Source: Plectrocnemia conspersa
Lineage: Eukaryota; Arthropoda; Insecta; Trichoptera; Polycentropodidae
Direction of reading: 5' to 3'
Length of the DNA stretch: 64,000 bases
NCBI GenBank assembly: GCA_009617715.1
Contig: VTFK01000073.1
Coordinates: 124,001 to 188,000, forward strand
This document shows, piece after piece, positions 12,440 to 23,589 of the stretch. The notes beneath the pieces were generated by a model. That model was given only the letters and a program-made list of their open reading frames with translations, did not search any database and was not told the DNA's origin. The position numbers were made by a program, and so were the translations under genes. Numbering within the stretch: position 1 is the stretch's first letter; each line of letters begins with the position of its first letter.

Positions 12440-13010
12440 ATAATTTGACAACGACGAATTATTATTCCGGCACCTCCAGGCATACGACAGACATCGGCAT
12501 CCGAAGCGTTTTTCGATAACAATACGTCGTAAAAATGCTTTTAATCGCTAATAACGCATCTGTTGCGTCGTTATCTGGCTCGGAATAATAGGTCGAAATA
12601 AGGGCCCCGGCAAAGTCGGGCGCCCGCGGGCACCGACGGCGAAATGTATCGCCACCGCGATCGGTCTCGCCCACGTGGCCCGGAGATGATTTAATCGCCG
12701 TCTAGCTCTGGTGGGTGATTTTTTCATTCGCTTTAACCGCCTTAAATAATTGACAGCCGCTCACACTCGAGGTGTTTATGGCCGCTAAGTACGGCCGATC
12801 TGAATATTTGCCGCCGAATCGCCGACGGGCCGCAAAAATAAACGCAATAATTGATTCTCGATTGATCGCATCTGGCGTCTGTGTGCGAAAACGAATGCGC
12901 GCGCGCAATTGAATCAGTGAAAAATGTGACTGCGATAAGTATTTAATTGTGCTGCAAGAGTATTTAGTATGCTTATTTGACAAGCAGTGATAAGATGGAA
13001 AATATGGATG
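12440..13010. other. GC-rich block, candidate regulatory element
   Basis: One of the most GC-rich parts of the window. It contains GGGCCCCGGC near 12602, GGGCGCCCGCGGGCACCGAC near 12618 and a GCGCGCGCAATTGAATCAG run near 12899. Two minus-strand frames (70 and 93 codons) overlap it without protein character. It is not shared with other blocks. Candidate regulatory or promoter-proximal CG island, by composition. Confidence 0.4.
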
Positions 13011-13192
13011 TTAAGTTCTACTCGCGTTTTTATTTCTTCCCTGTTTTCCCTTTGCTAAAAATGTACGATAAAAATCTCAAAAATTATTGAAGTAATAGTC
13101 AGTGTTATCAGTATTGAAGTGTTATAAGTTAAAATATTCACTAGATTAAGTTTCGTGTGCTTTTATAAGAGAAGCACGTATTTATGCGGGGA

Positions 13193-13676
13193 CCCGACAA
13201 AGCCGCGCTGGACAATCCAGCGCCGACTAAGCCGCCCCGACATAGCCGCGCAAGACATCCCGCGCAATATATCCCCGACATTGCCGCGACGATAAAGCCG
13301 CGCCGACATTGCCGCGCAAATCAAAATTATAAAATTGAATAAAATGAAAGAAAATGATTTTTTTAATTCTAATTATTTGGTTTTGTGGACAGCTCTATCA
13401 CTAGTGATTTACTTTTTGAACAGTTAGTCATAGATTGGATGATGCTGGACAGTTACAAAATATACCGAAATGAAAATAAATCAATACAATATCATTAAAA
13501 AAAGGTTAGGTTGTTTGGTTCTACAGTGAAAGTCGGCGCGAGCGGTAGCGAGACGCCTCCCTATTCCTATATATATTTGTAATTATTAATAAATAAAAAC
13601 CATGTTATAAAATGAATTTTGTTTTGACTTTGCGCGGTTACGTCGGCGCGGGATTGTCCTGCGCGGCTTTGTCGGG
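13193..13676. mobile_element. Foldback element with GCCGCGC subterminal repeats
   Basis: The left end (CCCGACAAAGCCGCGCTGG from 13193) and the reverse complement of the right end (CCCGACAAAGCCGCGCAGG back from 13676) match over about 40 nt, including GACAATCC and GCGCCGAC. The left arm continues as a degenerate tandem array to about 13318, with units near 13193, 13230, 13237, 13265, 13276, 13291 and 13303 built on GACAnnGCCGCGC. The AT-rich core (13319-13630) contains no transposase frame, but does include a second GC-rich patch, GTCGGCGCGAGCGGTAGCG near 13531. This fits a non-autonomous foldback or MITE-type DNA transposon about 480 bp long. The target-site duplication is not clear. Confidence 0.85.
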
Positions 13677-14859
13677 GTGTCTATGCAGCTTTTCTGTGAA
13701 AACCAAATAAGAAAATATTGTAGAGAATACTACATAGTGATAATAAGCCTCTGTCAATAACGTTATTGTGGTGCATTAATTTGTAGAAAAATTAATTATT
13801 TTTTTGCAATAAATCTTATTTTATCGCAAAAAATATAATAAATAACGTAACAATTAAGCTTATTTGTATATCATCCACGTTGTTTGATAGAACATAGATA
13901 GATCAATATTTTGAAATGCTTTAACTACCATTTAAAATAATAATTCACATGTAGTTGAATTGTTCCCTACATATTTTTTACACAAATATAAAAAAAAATG
14001 TTTTAAGCTATTGTAATAGTTTTGTAGTATTCGAGTAATATTTTTTTTAAGCATGTTTTTAATATTAAATTTCCACTGGCTCATCTCTTAAATTATGTAT
14101 ATTGAATAACAATATAAAAAATATAAATAGCTTATTGAGTTGCTATTACTGTCATTTTAAGATCTACTTTTGGTAAGGCCTAGATACTTGACTGAGTTTT
14201 GCCAATCGAGAGTATAATCATACATTTTAAGCTTTTAATGAAGTCTATGCACACGTGATTTTTTTTCTTATTATTGTAAACATGTACTGTATATTTAAAT
14301 AAATATTTAGAACCATTGAAATATATTCCTTAGCCTTTAAAGCAACGTGTGCTTATACAATATTTAAATTTAATGTTATTTTTATCGTAGTTTCCTATAT
14401 ATACATGAGATGGGTTTGTGTAGGCATCTAAAATAATTTTATAGTATTTTTTTATACTATGAAAATGACCACATTTTTTATTGTAAGTATTTATATTCTC
14501 TAATAAAGCTTTCCAATATTTGTATTCAAATGTGTTATTATTTTTAAGGCTTTATTTTAGATGACTTGTAATTTATAAAAAAATAGGATTACTAGTAAAA
14601 TGGCTCTAATTATTTTTATGGTATATAATGATTTTATTTTATATAGAAAGCGGCCGATTTATGAAAAAAATATTTGACAACTTCGGGAGTTTCTCAACCT
14701 GAACCATTTTATTTATTACTGACTTAAATACTGTAGTTATGAATTCTAATTATGTCGATGATTTGATATTTCTTATATGCATTTGCTTAACCTATATTCT
14801 AAAAGTTTCATATTATGTCATTTGCCATCAGACTATTCTTATGATCTCAGTGGAAAATT
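13677..14859. other. AT-rich stretch, no gene seen
   Basis: About 1.2 kb of AT-rich sequence. No open frame or repeat of note. The final 100-200 bp may already belong to the LINE relic that follows. Confidence 0.5.
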
Positions 14860-15265
14860 TTGGCTAGAGAAACTTCCACTAAATATCTCTTAGTCACTTT
14901 TGAGAGCAAATGAATGTTTTCTTTAGACGTAAATGGCGTCTGAGAAAAATATTCTAAGATGCTCAGCTGTGTTATGAGGAATTCGTTTAACTTCGACAAT
15001 CCTTTAGTTATTTATGTCCTTTGAGAAACATTAGTTTGGAGCATTCTTAAATCAGAAACTTTAATTTGGATTTCCTGAATTACGAAATACTCCCTCTTAA
15101 CCGAAAAATCTTAGAAAATATGAGTATATTTGGTTAATATATGTGCTTGTTTCTTTGTTATTTTTACTGTGTATTATAATTATTGTTTTTTAACCATAGT
15201 GACGCATTGGGGTAAGCTGTTAGGTGACGATGGTGTGAATTGAATTTTAATAAATCAATATGAAT
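14860..15265 (+). mobile_element. LINE (Jockey/CR1-type) 3' fragment, internally deleted
   Basis: At about 14950 one frame reads SKMLSCVMRNSFNFDNPLVI, then after a stop ETLVWSILKSETLIW. This parallels SLKMLGFILRNARYFRNTLV in the copy at 36.4 kb and the post-palm region of non-LTR reverse transcriptases. The 3' UTR word GTGACGCATTGGGGTAAGCT followed by GTTAGGTGACGATGG (15200-15232) matches 37070-37103 of the second copy. About 350 bp of C-terminal coding sequence present in that copy are missing here. It ends in an A/T-rich AATTTTAATAAAT tail. Inactive relic. Confidence 0.75.
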
Positions 15266-15419
15266 AATCAAAATTTACTAAAACGCATTTAAAATTTAAC
15301 AAAAAATAAATAACTATAGGAAACCATTAATTATCGTGTAATATTGTAATAAATATATTATTGTAGAATATGAAATATTTCTAATTTAATATTTATTCAT
15401 ATTTTTGACACATCTTTAC
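15266..15419. other. AT-rich spacer
   Basis: Short AT-rich spacer between the LINE tail and the next GC-richer block. Confidence 0.45.
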
Positions 15420-16130
15420 CGTGCCTATCTACCTATAATAAAACTGACGTTAGACTCAACATCTTAACTTGTGCTCCGACCTTCCGACAGTCGATTATTA
15501 CTATTCATTTTCGTATTTTATTGTCGATCACAATCTAAGCATCACACTATTGAAATATTGTATATAAATATTTTGATAGCTTCTTTTATCGTTGTCAGAT
15601 CTTGATTTATAACGTTTAACGAAGTACTCTCGACGCGGCTGTTATAATACTTGCCCCCACATACACAACATAATAAATTCATAACGCGTAATGCGTATAA
15701 TATGTTAAATATCAACAAAAATGGTTTTACACCATTTTCACATTTGTTTAGCGGGTAAAAAAATTCAATCGGAATAATACTACGCATTTGCGCGGTGAAT
15801 TATGATAAGTGCAATAATGCGTTTATTTCGCAGCCTTATCGTCTTTTGAGATCTTATCCGGTTTTATTTTATCGCCGCGCGCAATCGGCAGTGTTGTATG
15901 TATGTTTGTGCGAAATTACAACTTTTCAAGTGGATGTAATCACCGGGTTGTGTGAGCAGGTGAGATAGGGCCGAGGTGTAAATGCGACGTTTACAATTGA
16001 TCTCGGACCGGCTGTAAATTTTAGGCGTTGTAATTTAAACGCTCAATATGACACCGTACAACGTGTAATTATCCGTACGATGACTTTAAGGCTCGACGGA
16101 GATTTTTAACTCTTTTTTAAATTTTCCGGA
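15420..16130. other. GC-richer block, candidate enhancer
   Basis: About 700 bp of complex sequence with TTTAT/ATAAA words next to CG-rich words (for example TTTTATCGCCGCGCGCAATC near 15869, GCAATAATGCGTTTATTTCG near 15811). The 81-codon minus frame at 15542-15787 is not recognised. Homeodomain-type words embedded in a CG-richer island suggest regulatory DNA; unproven. Confidence 0.4.
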
Positions 16131-16680
16131 TAGTTTTATTGAATGAAATGATATCATAAAAAAATGTTTAATGATTAATTAATAATAAACACAAATTCTA
16201 GGAAGCATATTTATTTTATGCATGAACTATATAATATTAATATGATTATCATTACACACACATATCTAATAAGTCATCTTATTTTTGTGGCAAAAACTAG
16301 TTGTTTATTTTTATAGAGATACATGCTCTCAAAATTAAGAACTTGTTTTTAGAAATTATAGATTAAATTGGACCAATTACTTAATCATGCACAATTAAAA
16401 TTTAGTTTCTTTATCATTCATTAGTACCGACTTTTTTAAGCAATAAATTAGTTTTTCTGAGCTTAAGAAATTTCTTAAAAAGATATTTTGCATCATTTTT
16501 ACACTTATTTATTTACGAATATATTCTTGCTAAACCACATTGTTATTTGCTATTTTACATTGATCTCTGCACTTACAAGCATTGTATTTTAATTTTTAAG
16601 TTACTATAAATGAGTTTTAAGCTTTAATATTTTTTTGTTTATATAACAAGTTCACTCATAATAAAAAGTCCTTTTTTATT
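16131..16680. other. AT-rich spacer
   Basis: AT-rich sequence without gene, repeat or notable motif. Confidence 0.5.
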
Positions 16681-17220
16681 TTATAAGTACACTACTGTAC
16701 TTCTTGCCGTCGTTTCCCAGCAACAACAGGTTTGAAACAACCGGCCACGGTATCGAAGCCCATCAGTCTCGTTGCATTGTTTCTTAGCCATGTATTGAGC
16801 GGCTGAAGGGCCATTATAAGCGGCATTATCGCATTGTCCTTCAGGTGGAAGATGCGTTTCCGGTGCATCTGAACATGCCGCTGCTCGTTGCACGAGCATG
16901 CATCATTCATATCGGCATATGATGAAATGCGATAACTATTCCGCCAAGACCTATCCATTTGACATTTATCAACATTAATGATTTGATATGGTTGAGCGAT
17001 TATCTCTCCGATTCCCAGCTGCAAAAATCATGTTAAATATATATATTGGTATAGTATATACAAACAGATCTGTGATAAAAATGCTCACTTGCCATAGGCT
17101 TTGATTTTCTTTATTACATTGTCTCCGAAAGAACGGCGTGGGAGTTTCAAACACCTAAACAATTAATTTAGAGAGCATTCCTATGATCATTTGGAACAAT
17201 CGAAAAAGAAACCAACACGT
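16681..17220. other. GC-richer block with two overlapping minus-strand frames
   Basis: Minus-strand frames of 72 codons (16681-16899) and 110 codons (16692-17024) overlap. The longer has a cysteine and charged residues but no recognised domain. Neither is flanked by obvious splice sites or shows a family signature. I consider the block non-coding but unusual; a small lineage-specific ORF remains possible. Confidence 0.3.
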
Positions 17221-17267
17221 TTTAAAAGTAGGGATAACAATGAAAATTAAATTACGGGCTTAAGGTT

Positions 17268-17510
17268 TTCTAACGTTAAGGGATGTGACTTCACAGCCAG
17301 ATAGACGGCGATGGTAACTGATAATAATTTATTAGTTAATTTTTAATATTGCGACAAACTATGATGAGCGAGATGGTTATTCTCCGAGTGGTGGTGGAGA
17401 AGCCGGCGGAGGGATGATGTCAGTGGAAGATCCTCAGAGGCCATGTAGATAAGGCAGCAACGGTGTACTGGAGGTTGGTCTCTCTACTGCAGTCGTGTCT
17501 AGTGGAGTCC
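17268..17510 (+). repeat. Dispersed repeat family A, copy 3
   Basis: Best-preserved family member: GTTAAGGGATGTGACTTCAC, AGCCAGATAGACGGCGATGG, GAGCGAGATGGTTATTCTCC, GGTGGAGAAGCCGGCGGAGG, GATGATGTCAGTGGAAGATC, CTCAGAGGCCATGTAGATAA, GGCAGCAACGG. The order matches copies 1 and 2. Its right part (GGAGGTTGGTCTCTCTACTG) parallels GAGATTGATCCATCTCTGCT in copy 1. No frame survives. The family appears dispersed and old, differing at many sites between copies. Confidence 0.8.
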
Positions 17511-17956
17511 CTCTCTGGTTTTGGCCGTCCATGACTATGAGTACTCACCACGGGCTGTGTCTGCGTCTCCCTGCTCTTCATTGGAAACCAGCCTTAATAT
17601 TATAGGTTGCAAAGCTAATTGACGATTTACAACCATGCAGCGATCATCCAGCCAATTGTTCGAACAACGAAATATGTATACGCCTCTAGAAAGTTGTGGC
17701 CTTACGGTGCTTTTTGTCTTCCGGTGATATAATCTTTCCCGTGACCGTTTTGCAACAAAGAAATATTCTTTCAATGCATCGGAGAATATTTGCGTGTTAT
17801 TTAAGTGAATCCCTTTTTTCTAGGCGTAACGCTTTTGTGTGGTCTCATTCTTTACATTCTATTGTTAAATTCATAAATTATCATCTTTGATTACAGTAAT
17901 TAATGCGTGAGTTTCAAGAATAAGAACCTCTAAACGGGGCAAACAATTTTAATAAT
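17511..17956. other. Moderately complex spacer
   Basis: Sequence of intermediate composition between family A copy 3 and family B copy 1. Frames at 17535-17774 (minus) and 17696-17890 (plus) overlap each other and show no family features. Nothing further supported. Confidence 0.35.
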
Positions 17957-18075
17957 AATTGGATATATTTCACGGACTACTTAATAGCACATTTTACCTG
18001 AAACAATCACCCATAAGTACGATAAAACTACTCTTTGTGTGGAAAAGATGCGCTTTACTCTACGCAAAATATTAT
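17957..18075 (-). repeat. Dispersed repeat family B, copy 1
   Basis: Reverse complement contains GTAAAGCGCATCTTTTCC and CACAAAGAGTAGTTTTATCG, matching 32531-32646 (GCGCATCTTTTCCAAATAAA, GAGTAGTTTTTACGGTACTA) and 35783-35860. The shared segment continues to ATAGCACATTTTACC on the + strand here, aligned to a TAGCACATCC counterpart in the 32.6 kb copy. A short non-coding dispersed repeat; superfamily unknown. Confidence 0.75.
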
Positions 18076-18360
18076 TGTTCTTCTACCTCTAGTTAAGGAT
18101 CACCTTAGTGGCCATCTGTCCGTAGAAGCATAAACACATTCTGTGGGTGTGTCAAAAATAAATATAATTGGCTGGCCAATATCCTCATCGGCGATTCGCC
18201 AGAGCTGTCTCTAATTAGCATTATAAAATATGTGACACTTGGTCACAAAGAAGAGCCGCGGCGTAGACGCAGGCAGATTGAGAAAGATGCCCAGAAGAGC
18301 TACCTCGGAGTCACAGCACAATACACATTAGCTTTAGTGTCGATTGGCTAATTTCAAAAG
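18076..18360. other. GC-richer block with paired palindromes
   Basis: Contains ATTGGC-TG-GCCAAT (18167-18180) and TGTGAC...GTCACA (18231-18247), two short palindromes 50 bp apart, and a further GATTGGC/GGCCAAT pair around 18342-18377. Paired dyads suggest protein-binding sites. Not repeated elsewhere in the window. Confidence 0.4.
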
Positions 18361-18879
18361 CATTTATTCGGCCAATATCCGTTTTTTAGCAGATATACGA
18401 CTGCATACAGTACCTTTTTTAAGCCACATCGAAGGGTAGTTCAAATTTATAAGATGGTGATACTCAAACAGTTAAACTGTTGGAAAAGTGTTTTAGATGC
18501 ATTACATTGGTCAATATCGTTTATTTTGCAGGAATATTACTGTTTATTTTTTCTCTTTAAAATGTTTCGCAAATTTTCATTAGTAATATCTATAGTTTTA
18601 CGTGTATCACGTAAGCGCATTCGTAGTACCACTCTTTTTTCAGAGGAAATTTTATTTTACTGTTTAATCTAAGAAATCCAGTATAATATTACGGAAATAT
18701 CTTTTTGCTTATTAAAAATACAAATTTAGTAGATATAAATGGGTAAGACATACATAAAACATATTTTTTTTTGTAATTGTCTGGTGACTTTTTTGGTCCA
18801 TTTTTTCGTAAAAAAATTATTTAATCGATTATTTTATACAAAATTTTACAACAATTTTCCCGTATCTCGATCGCCGTTT
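18361..18879. other. AT-rich spacer
   Basis: AT-rich. A 72-codon plus frame (18454-18672) is rich in hydrophobic and basic residues but unrecognised; likely chance. Confidence 0.45.
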
Positions 18880-19530
18880 ATTTCACACATACATACAGTG
18901 CGTCCACCTTGATACAAAGTTATTATTATAGTAATTTTATTCATACGTGAAACATTATTAATTGAAGAGCGTCTCACAAACAATGGCTACTTGAAAAACC
19001 CCGCGGCCACAGAGCGGTTACCGGTTCTTCTCTTCTCTCTCGAGCGGACGCGCGCAGCCTCCCAGATATTGTTTGCTAATTCATCTTTTGATCTGGACCA
19101 CTTTTTTATCATTTTTTATTATTCACTATTAAATTTTTCCATACAAAGAGGCGGTGGCGGTAATTGAGAATGATCACCCGCCGGCAAACTATTGTTGCTG
19201 CGATCACAAGAAGCCGCTCCACCGTAGTATAAATATATAACATAAACACAATATATATTTGCCTTCGATCGATGTAACAGTTTGTCGAGCTTAGATTGTG
19301 ACAATGATGTCGTAAAAAAATGACCTGGATATTTGAAAGCAATAATTGTGTGTCAATGGTAATGCCGATTTATCAATGAGATCATTGAGAGCGCTTAAAG
19401 ATTTAATTAAACACTTAAACGTATGCACAATATCGCCTCGAGAATTTTTCAATTATACATATATGACGCTGCATCCAATTACCACAGTGTTACCTTGTTA
19501 TATTCACTGTACGAAATCATTTACAGCTTA
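18880..19530. other. GC-richer block, candidate regulatory element
   Basis: Contains CCCCGCGGCCACAGAGCGGT near 19000, GGTTACCGGTTC, and CTCTCTCGAGCGGACGCGCG near 19035, then a moderately complex tail to 19530. Several overlapping short frames on both strands (60-77 codons) have no protein character. Confidence 0.35.
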
Positions 19531-21599
19531 ATATACAATAAGTATAGTACGCTTATGAGGTGTTGCTAAATATAATTTGAATAAAAAATCTAAACATTAT
19601 GTTTTAATATTTAGGTGCACTTTTTTCTAACTATAACATTTATTTTATTTAAACATTGTGTTGAAATAAAATAAAAATTATTCCTTAGCCACAAAATACG
19701 ACCATTATATAGCTATAAATTACAATGCATAAAGAACTCTTACATCAAATGTCGCCTAATAAATCTTTACAGCATTTATTAAATCACACACGAGTAGGCG
19801 AGAGCTTTTGGGTATTTTTTTGTATATTTTAATATTTATTGATTTTCAACGTAGAATTAAACATATTCTTTACAGAATGACTTGCGCATTCCTAATGATA
19901 CAAAAACTAAAAACAGAATAAAGCTAAATTGCTACAATTGTTTTTAAATACTTTTTAAGTATATATAAAAACTTTTTGTGTTGTAGAAAAACCCATTTAA
20001 TGACAATTGGTGTTTCTTTTCGCTAATTATTTTTAGAGAATTTCTTAACTAAAATGGCAAATCAAGAATTATTTTTCTCAAAAAATTGCGGATTTTTCGA
20101 GAATTTTCAGAAAGCCTTTCTATAGATATTTTCATATTGCCTTTTAAATTTGTACGAATATGTTTAAATGTTTGACAACTGTTGCATTTTTAATACCGCG
20201 TTGAAATAGGCAGATATGTATGAAGGAGTAACGCCATAAAATTTGCTTGTCGGTGAACTTAAATCTTGCTTTTTCGATAATTATTATTTTGTTTGAAATA
20301 TAAAAAAATGTAGAGAAGGAAAAGCTTGTATTGCCAATTATCTTTGCGATTTGGGTTTAAATATGAAAGCCCCAAATTCCTTCATAGCTCTGTGATTTAT
20401 CGAAATAGATCGATCTATTTAGGTCCATTATCATCCAGTTCTCTGTCAATTAATAATATAAATATATCGACAATAATATATTGTATTATTATAAGCACGT
20501 ACTATATAAACTTTTTTATACATAAAAAAATCTCAAGAAAAACGAGAAGCAAAATTGAGAATTTTAGTTTCTTTTAATTTCGAAAAAAAAATCACCGAAA
20601 AAACTAGAAATATTTGTTTAATAAGCATCAACTCATAAAAAAAAATAAAAAATATTTGCAATTGAGCGAGAAATTGAACTGTTAAATATACTTAAGTAGA
20701 CTAATTTTTTATTTCGTTTTTGGATTATATTTATCAATTTCAGTATTACTAAATATTTATATAGTAGTAAGTATGTTATGCTATTTTTACAAAATAAGAT
20801 AGGATATTTGTAGATTCATTTAAGAAGACGTTTTCTTAGAATTTTTAGAAAGGTTTTAGGATTTCAGCTAAATAACATCAACTATCTTTTCTATTGATTG
20901 AGTGATTGACCTGCTTTTAACATTAGTACCATCTGCATATATTACCAATAGAATCAGTGGTGGAACAACATTGCGCAAGTTAAACCTAATATACTATATA
21001 ATTCTAAGCTAATGTATTTTTTTATTGTTATTAAATATCGATTTTTATATATTATACATATAATAAAAGCTTATGAATATGAATTTATAATTCAAAAAAA
21101 TTATTATTACAAACGAAGGATTGAACTTATAATTCCATTAAGTGCTTGTGAATTAGCCATGAATTATTTTAATACCAGTTTATTGTCCTGCAAATTATTA
21201 GCATTTTTTTAAAGCTAAGATAAGTTGGCATTAAGAACGAGGCATGCAACATGCATTATTTAACTCGCGATAAAAATTTTAAATCTCCGAGAATGAGGAG
21301 TGACAGACTCTTCGAAACACTCAGTAAGATCGCGATGGCATCATTTTAATATTTTAACATTTCTCCTTAATTAAGGTAATTTATAATGGCACATACACCT
21401 AGTCCTCATGTGATATTTTGAAATTTAGTTTTATATTTACTTATGAATATTACATAACATGCTGGTAATTTTTTGTCATTGGTCATATTTATAGCTCCAA
21501 CCCTCGTAGAAATGGTTATTAGGTTATTGTGAGTTTTTTTATTGTATAATAATAAAAAAATCGAAATTTTTCCTCTATAAATATTGACATATTACTAAA
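19531..21599. other. AT-rich stretch, no gene seen
   Basis: About 2 kb of AT-rich DNA. Words such as TTTCTCAAAAAATTGCGG and TTTCGAGAATTTTC (near 20070-20110) resemble TTTCTCGAGAATTTTTAC near 31582 and may belong to an old repeat, but similarity is too short to annotate. Short frames at 20326-20577 and 21012-21212 are not recognised. A slightly GC-richer patch lies at 21240-21340. Confidence 0.45.
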
Positions 21600-22232
21600 G
21601 GCCTGTGTAATCCGTACAATCAAGAATAGGAGCCACCGCGTATCAAAGTGGAAAATTAATTGGAATTTATTGCCCCCGATAAATTTTCTCATTAAATTAT
21701 TAATTTATGCTTGTCAGTTATAGCAGCACAATGTTATTTTTACAATAACACCTAGTGGACGCCTACTGCAGCATGGTGCGCGTGTGTTTTGTATCGGTCT
21801 TATTTACAAAGGCCAGCCTCAAAGTTAACTGGCAGGAAATTATTCTTACTGACCAGCGTTTTATTGAGCCCTCGGGGAAATTCGCGTGAGATTCAGAAAA
21901 GTTACGGTGAGCTGGCTTTTATCTTTGCTCATTAATCTTCATCTCGTGAAATGCACTCACTACCGGTCAAGTAGTCCAGGGAATCCAGCGACGGCATAAT
22001 AAATAACGCTCGCCCGTTGTTATATTCAAATCGGCCATTATGTATTTATGCTTATACTATGTTGTGTGTATGTGTGTATTTTTTATTCGACAGCGACCAA
22101 AAGTTGTTTATGACACTCGACATTATATGATTACATGGACGGAGAATCGATTTTGCCGCTCGGCTGAGTTATGGCGTTTGATTAATATTACAAAAGATCG
22201 AATTTCGGTATACGACACGATCGGTGTTCAAG
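21600..22232. other. GC-richer block, candidate regulatory element
   Basis: About 630 bp of non-repetitive sequence, including CAGCATGGTGCGCGTGTGTT near 21769, CAGCGTTTTATTGAGCCCTC near 21854 and CTCGCCCGTTGTTATATTC near 22009. One sub-segment begins TGGACGGAGAA but lacks a miR-184 hairpin. No protein-coding evidence. Confidence 0.35.
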
Positions 22233-22278
22233 ATCAATGATCTCAAAGGCCATATATCAATGATCTCGAAAGCTATAT
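22233..22278. repeat. 23-bp tandem duplication
   Basis: ATCAATGATCTCAAAGGCC (from 22233) is repeated from 22256 as ATCAATGATCTCGAAAGCT. The two 23-nt units are adjacent and differ at three sites, all transitions. Each contains the ATCAATGATCTC word. Confidence 0.85.
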
Positions 22279-23589
22279 TTGGATCTATAGATATATAACG
22301 TATGCAAGAGTACCCGAGTATTTTGGTATACTATTATATTATCTATAATATATTGTATAGAAATTTTGCAATCAATAGATAGATTATTTAATATTTAAAG
22401 GATGTTGCGTTTCATGATAAGCATGAAGATGAAACAATAAATATATTTATTTAAATGGTTTATATAATAAGCAGTATATGTGGTTTACGTAGTACACATA
22501 AACCGAAATGGTCAATTATTGGTACGTGGATAGTCCAACAAAGTACAATTTGTTATCAAAATACTTGCATAGTTGCCGGTTATTAGTTTATGTATACTGA
22601 ACTGGTTTGCCCCGAAATAATACGCTATTTGAAGCCTGGTTATATATAATGTATAATGCATAGTAATAATTTTACATGATCATGAACATGTTAGAAAATT
22701 AGCATCATAGCTTTTATTAATCATGAATCAGTGAACCGGTGCGCTACGTACTTTCTACGTATCATACAAACTACGATTGTAGCATGGCCACTCAATAGTT
22801 ATTTAGCCACCAGTTCAACATTAACCGCAACAATACAGTGGCATCAATTCACCAATATAATGTGGCCGCTAAACGAAACTTTTTACAATTTTGTTAAATT
22901 TTTGAATACTTGATTCCTAATCTTGTAAGGTATCTTTCATAATGGCCTTTTATAAACTTCTCAAGTGAAATAGTAAGGTCATTAATGAAGCTTCAGATTA
23001 GATTACTATTAGAACACCCAAAAATAGATAGCGCTGATAAATAAATAAATTATTATAAAAAGATATTAAGCAAAAATTTAATTTAAAGCAAATTAGATGT
23101 TTTTACGGATATAATTCATACAGTTAAATAAAAAGTTGATTTATTTTATTTTACATTGACTTGTTATTGGATAAACTTGAAATATTTTTTCAGTTCCGCT
23201 TATATTTCCAGGAAGACTTTCGATCATGATTTATTGTAAGATTTTATTTTAATCTGATGCAAATGTAGCAAAAGACGTCATATTTCATGGAAATTTATAC
23301 ATATTTATAGCTATGCATTATGATGATTCTTGTGAGCTTTCATATTAACCATACTGAATAATTTTTATTTAATGGTCCATAAAATGCTTAACAAGTTACT
23401 ATTTAGGATACGATAGGTTCAACTGCTTAATCAGTATAAAAACCATAATTACATTTTTATTGCAGTTATCTCAATTATTATATTTTAATATTTAAAATAA
23501 TACTTAAGAACATATTCAAGTTTGTTTAATGTTATCGTAAAAAGCAATGATGTTGCAGGTGAAAAAGCACCATTAAAATAATAATTAAA
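22279..23589. other. AT-rich stretch, no gene seen
   Basis: About 1.3 kb, AT-rich. A 60-codon plus frame (22731-22913) is unrecognised. No repeat identified. Confidence 0.5.

Noticed and set aside
16692..17024. 110-codon minus-strand frame as a gene
   Set aside because: Overlapped by a second frame on the same strand, no domain or homology recognised.
22138..22165. miR-184-like start (TGGACGGAGAA)
   Set aside because: Only the first 11 nt agree with the miRNA and no complementary arm forms a hairpin nearby.
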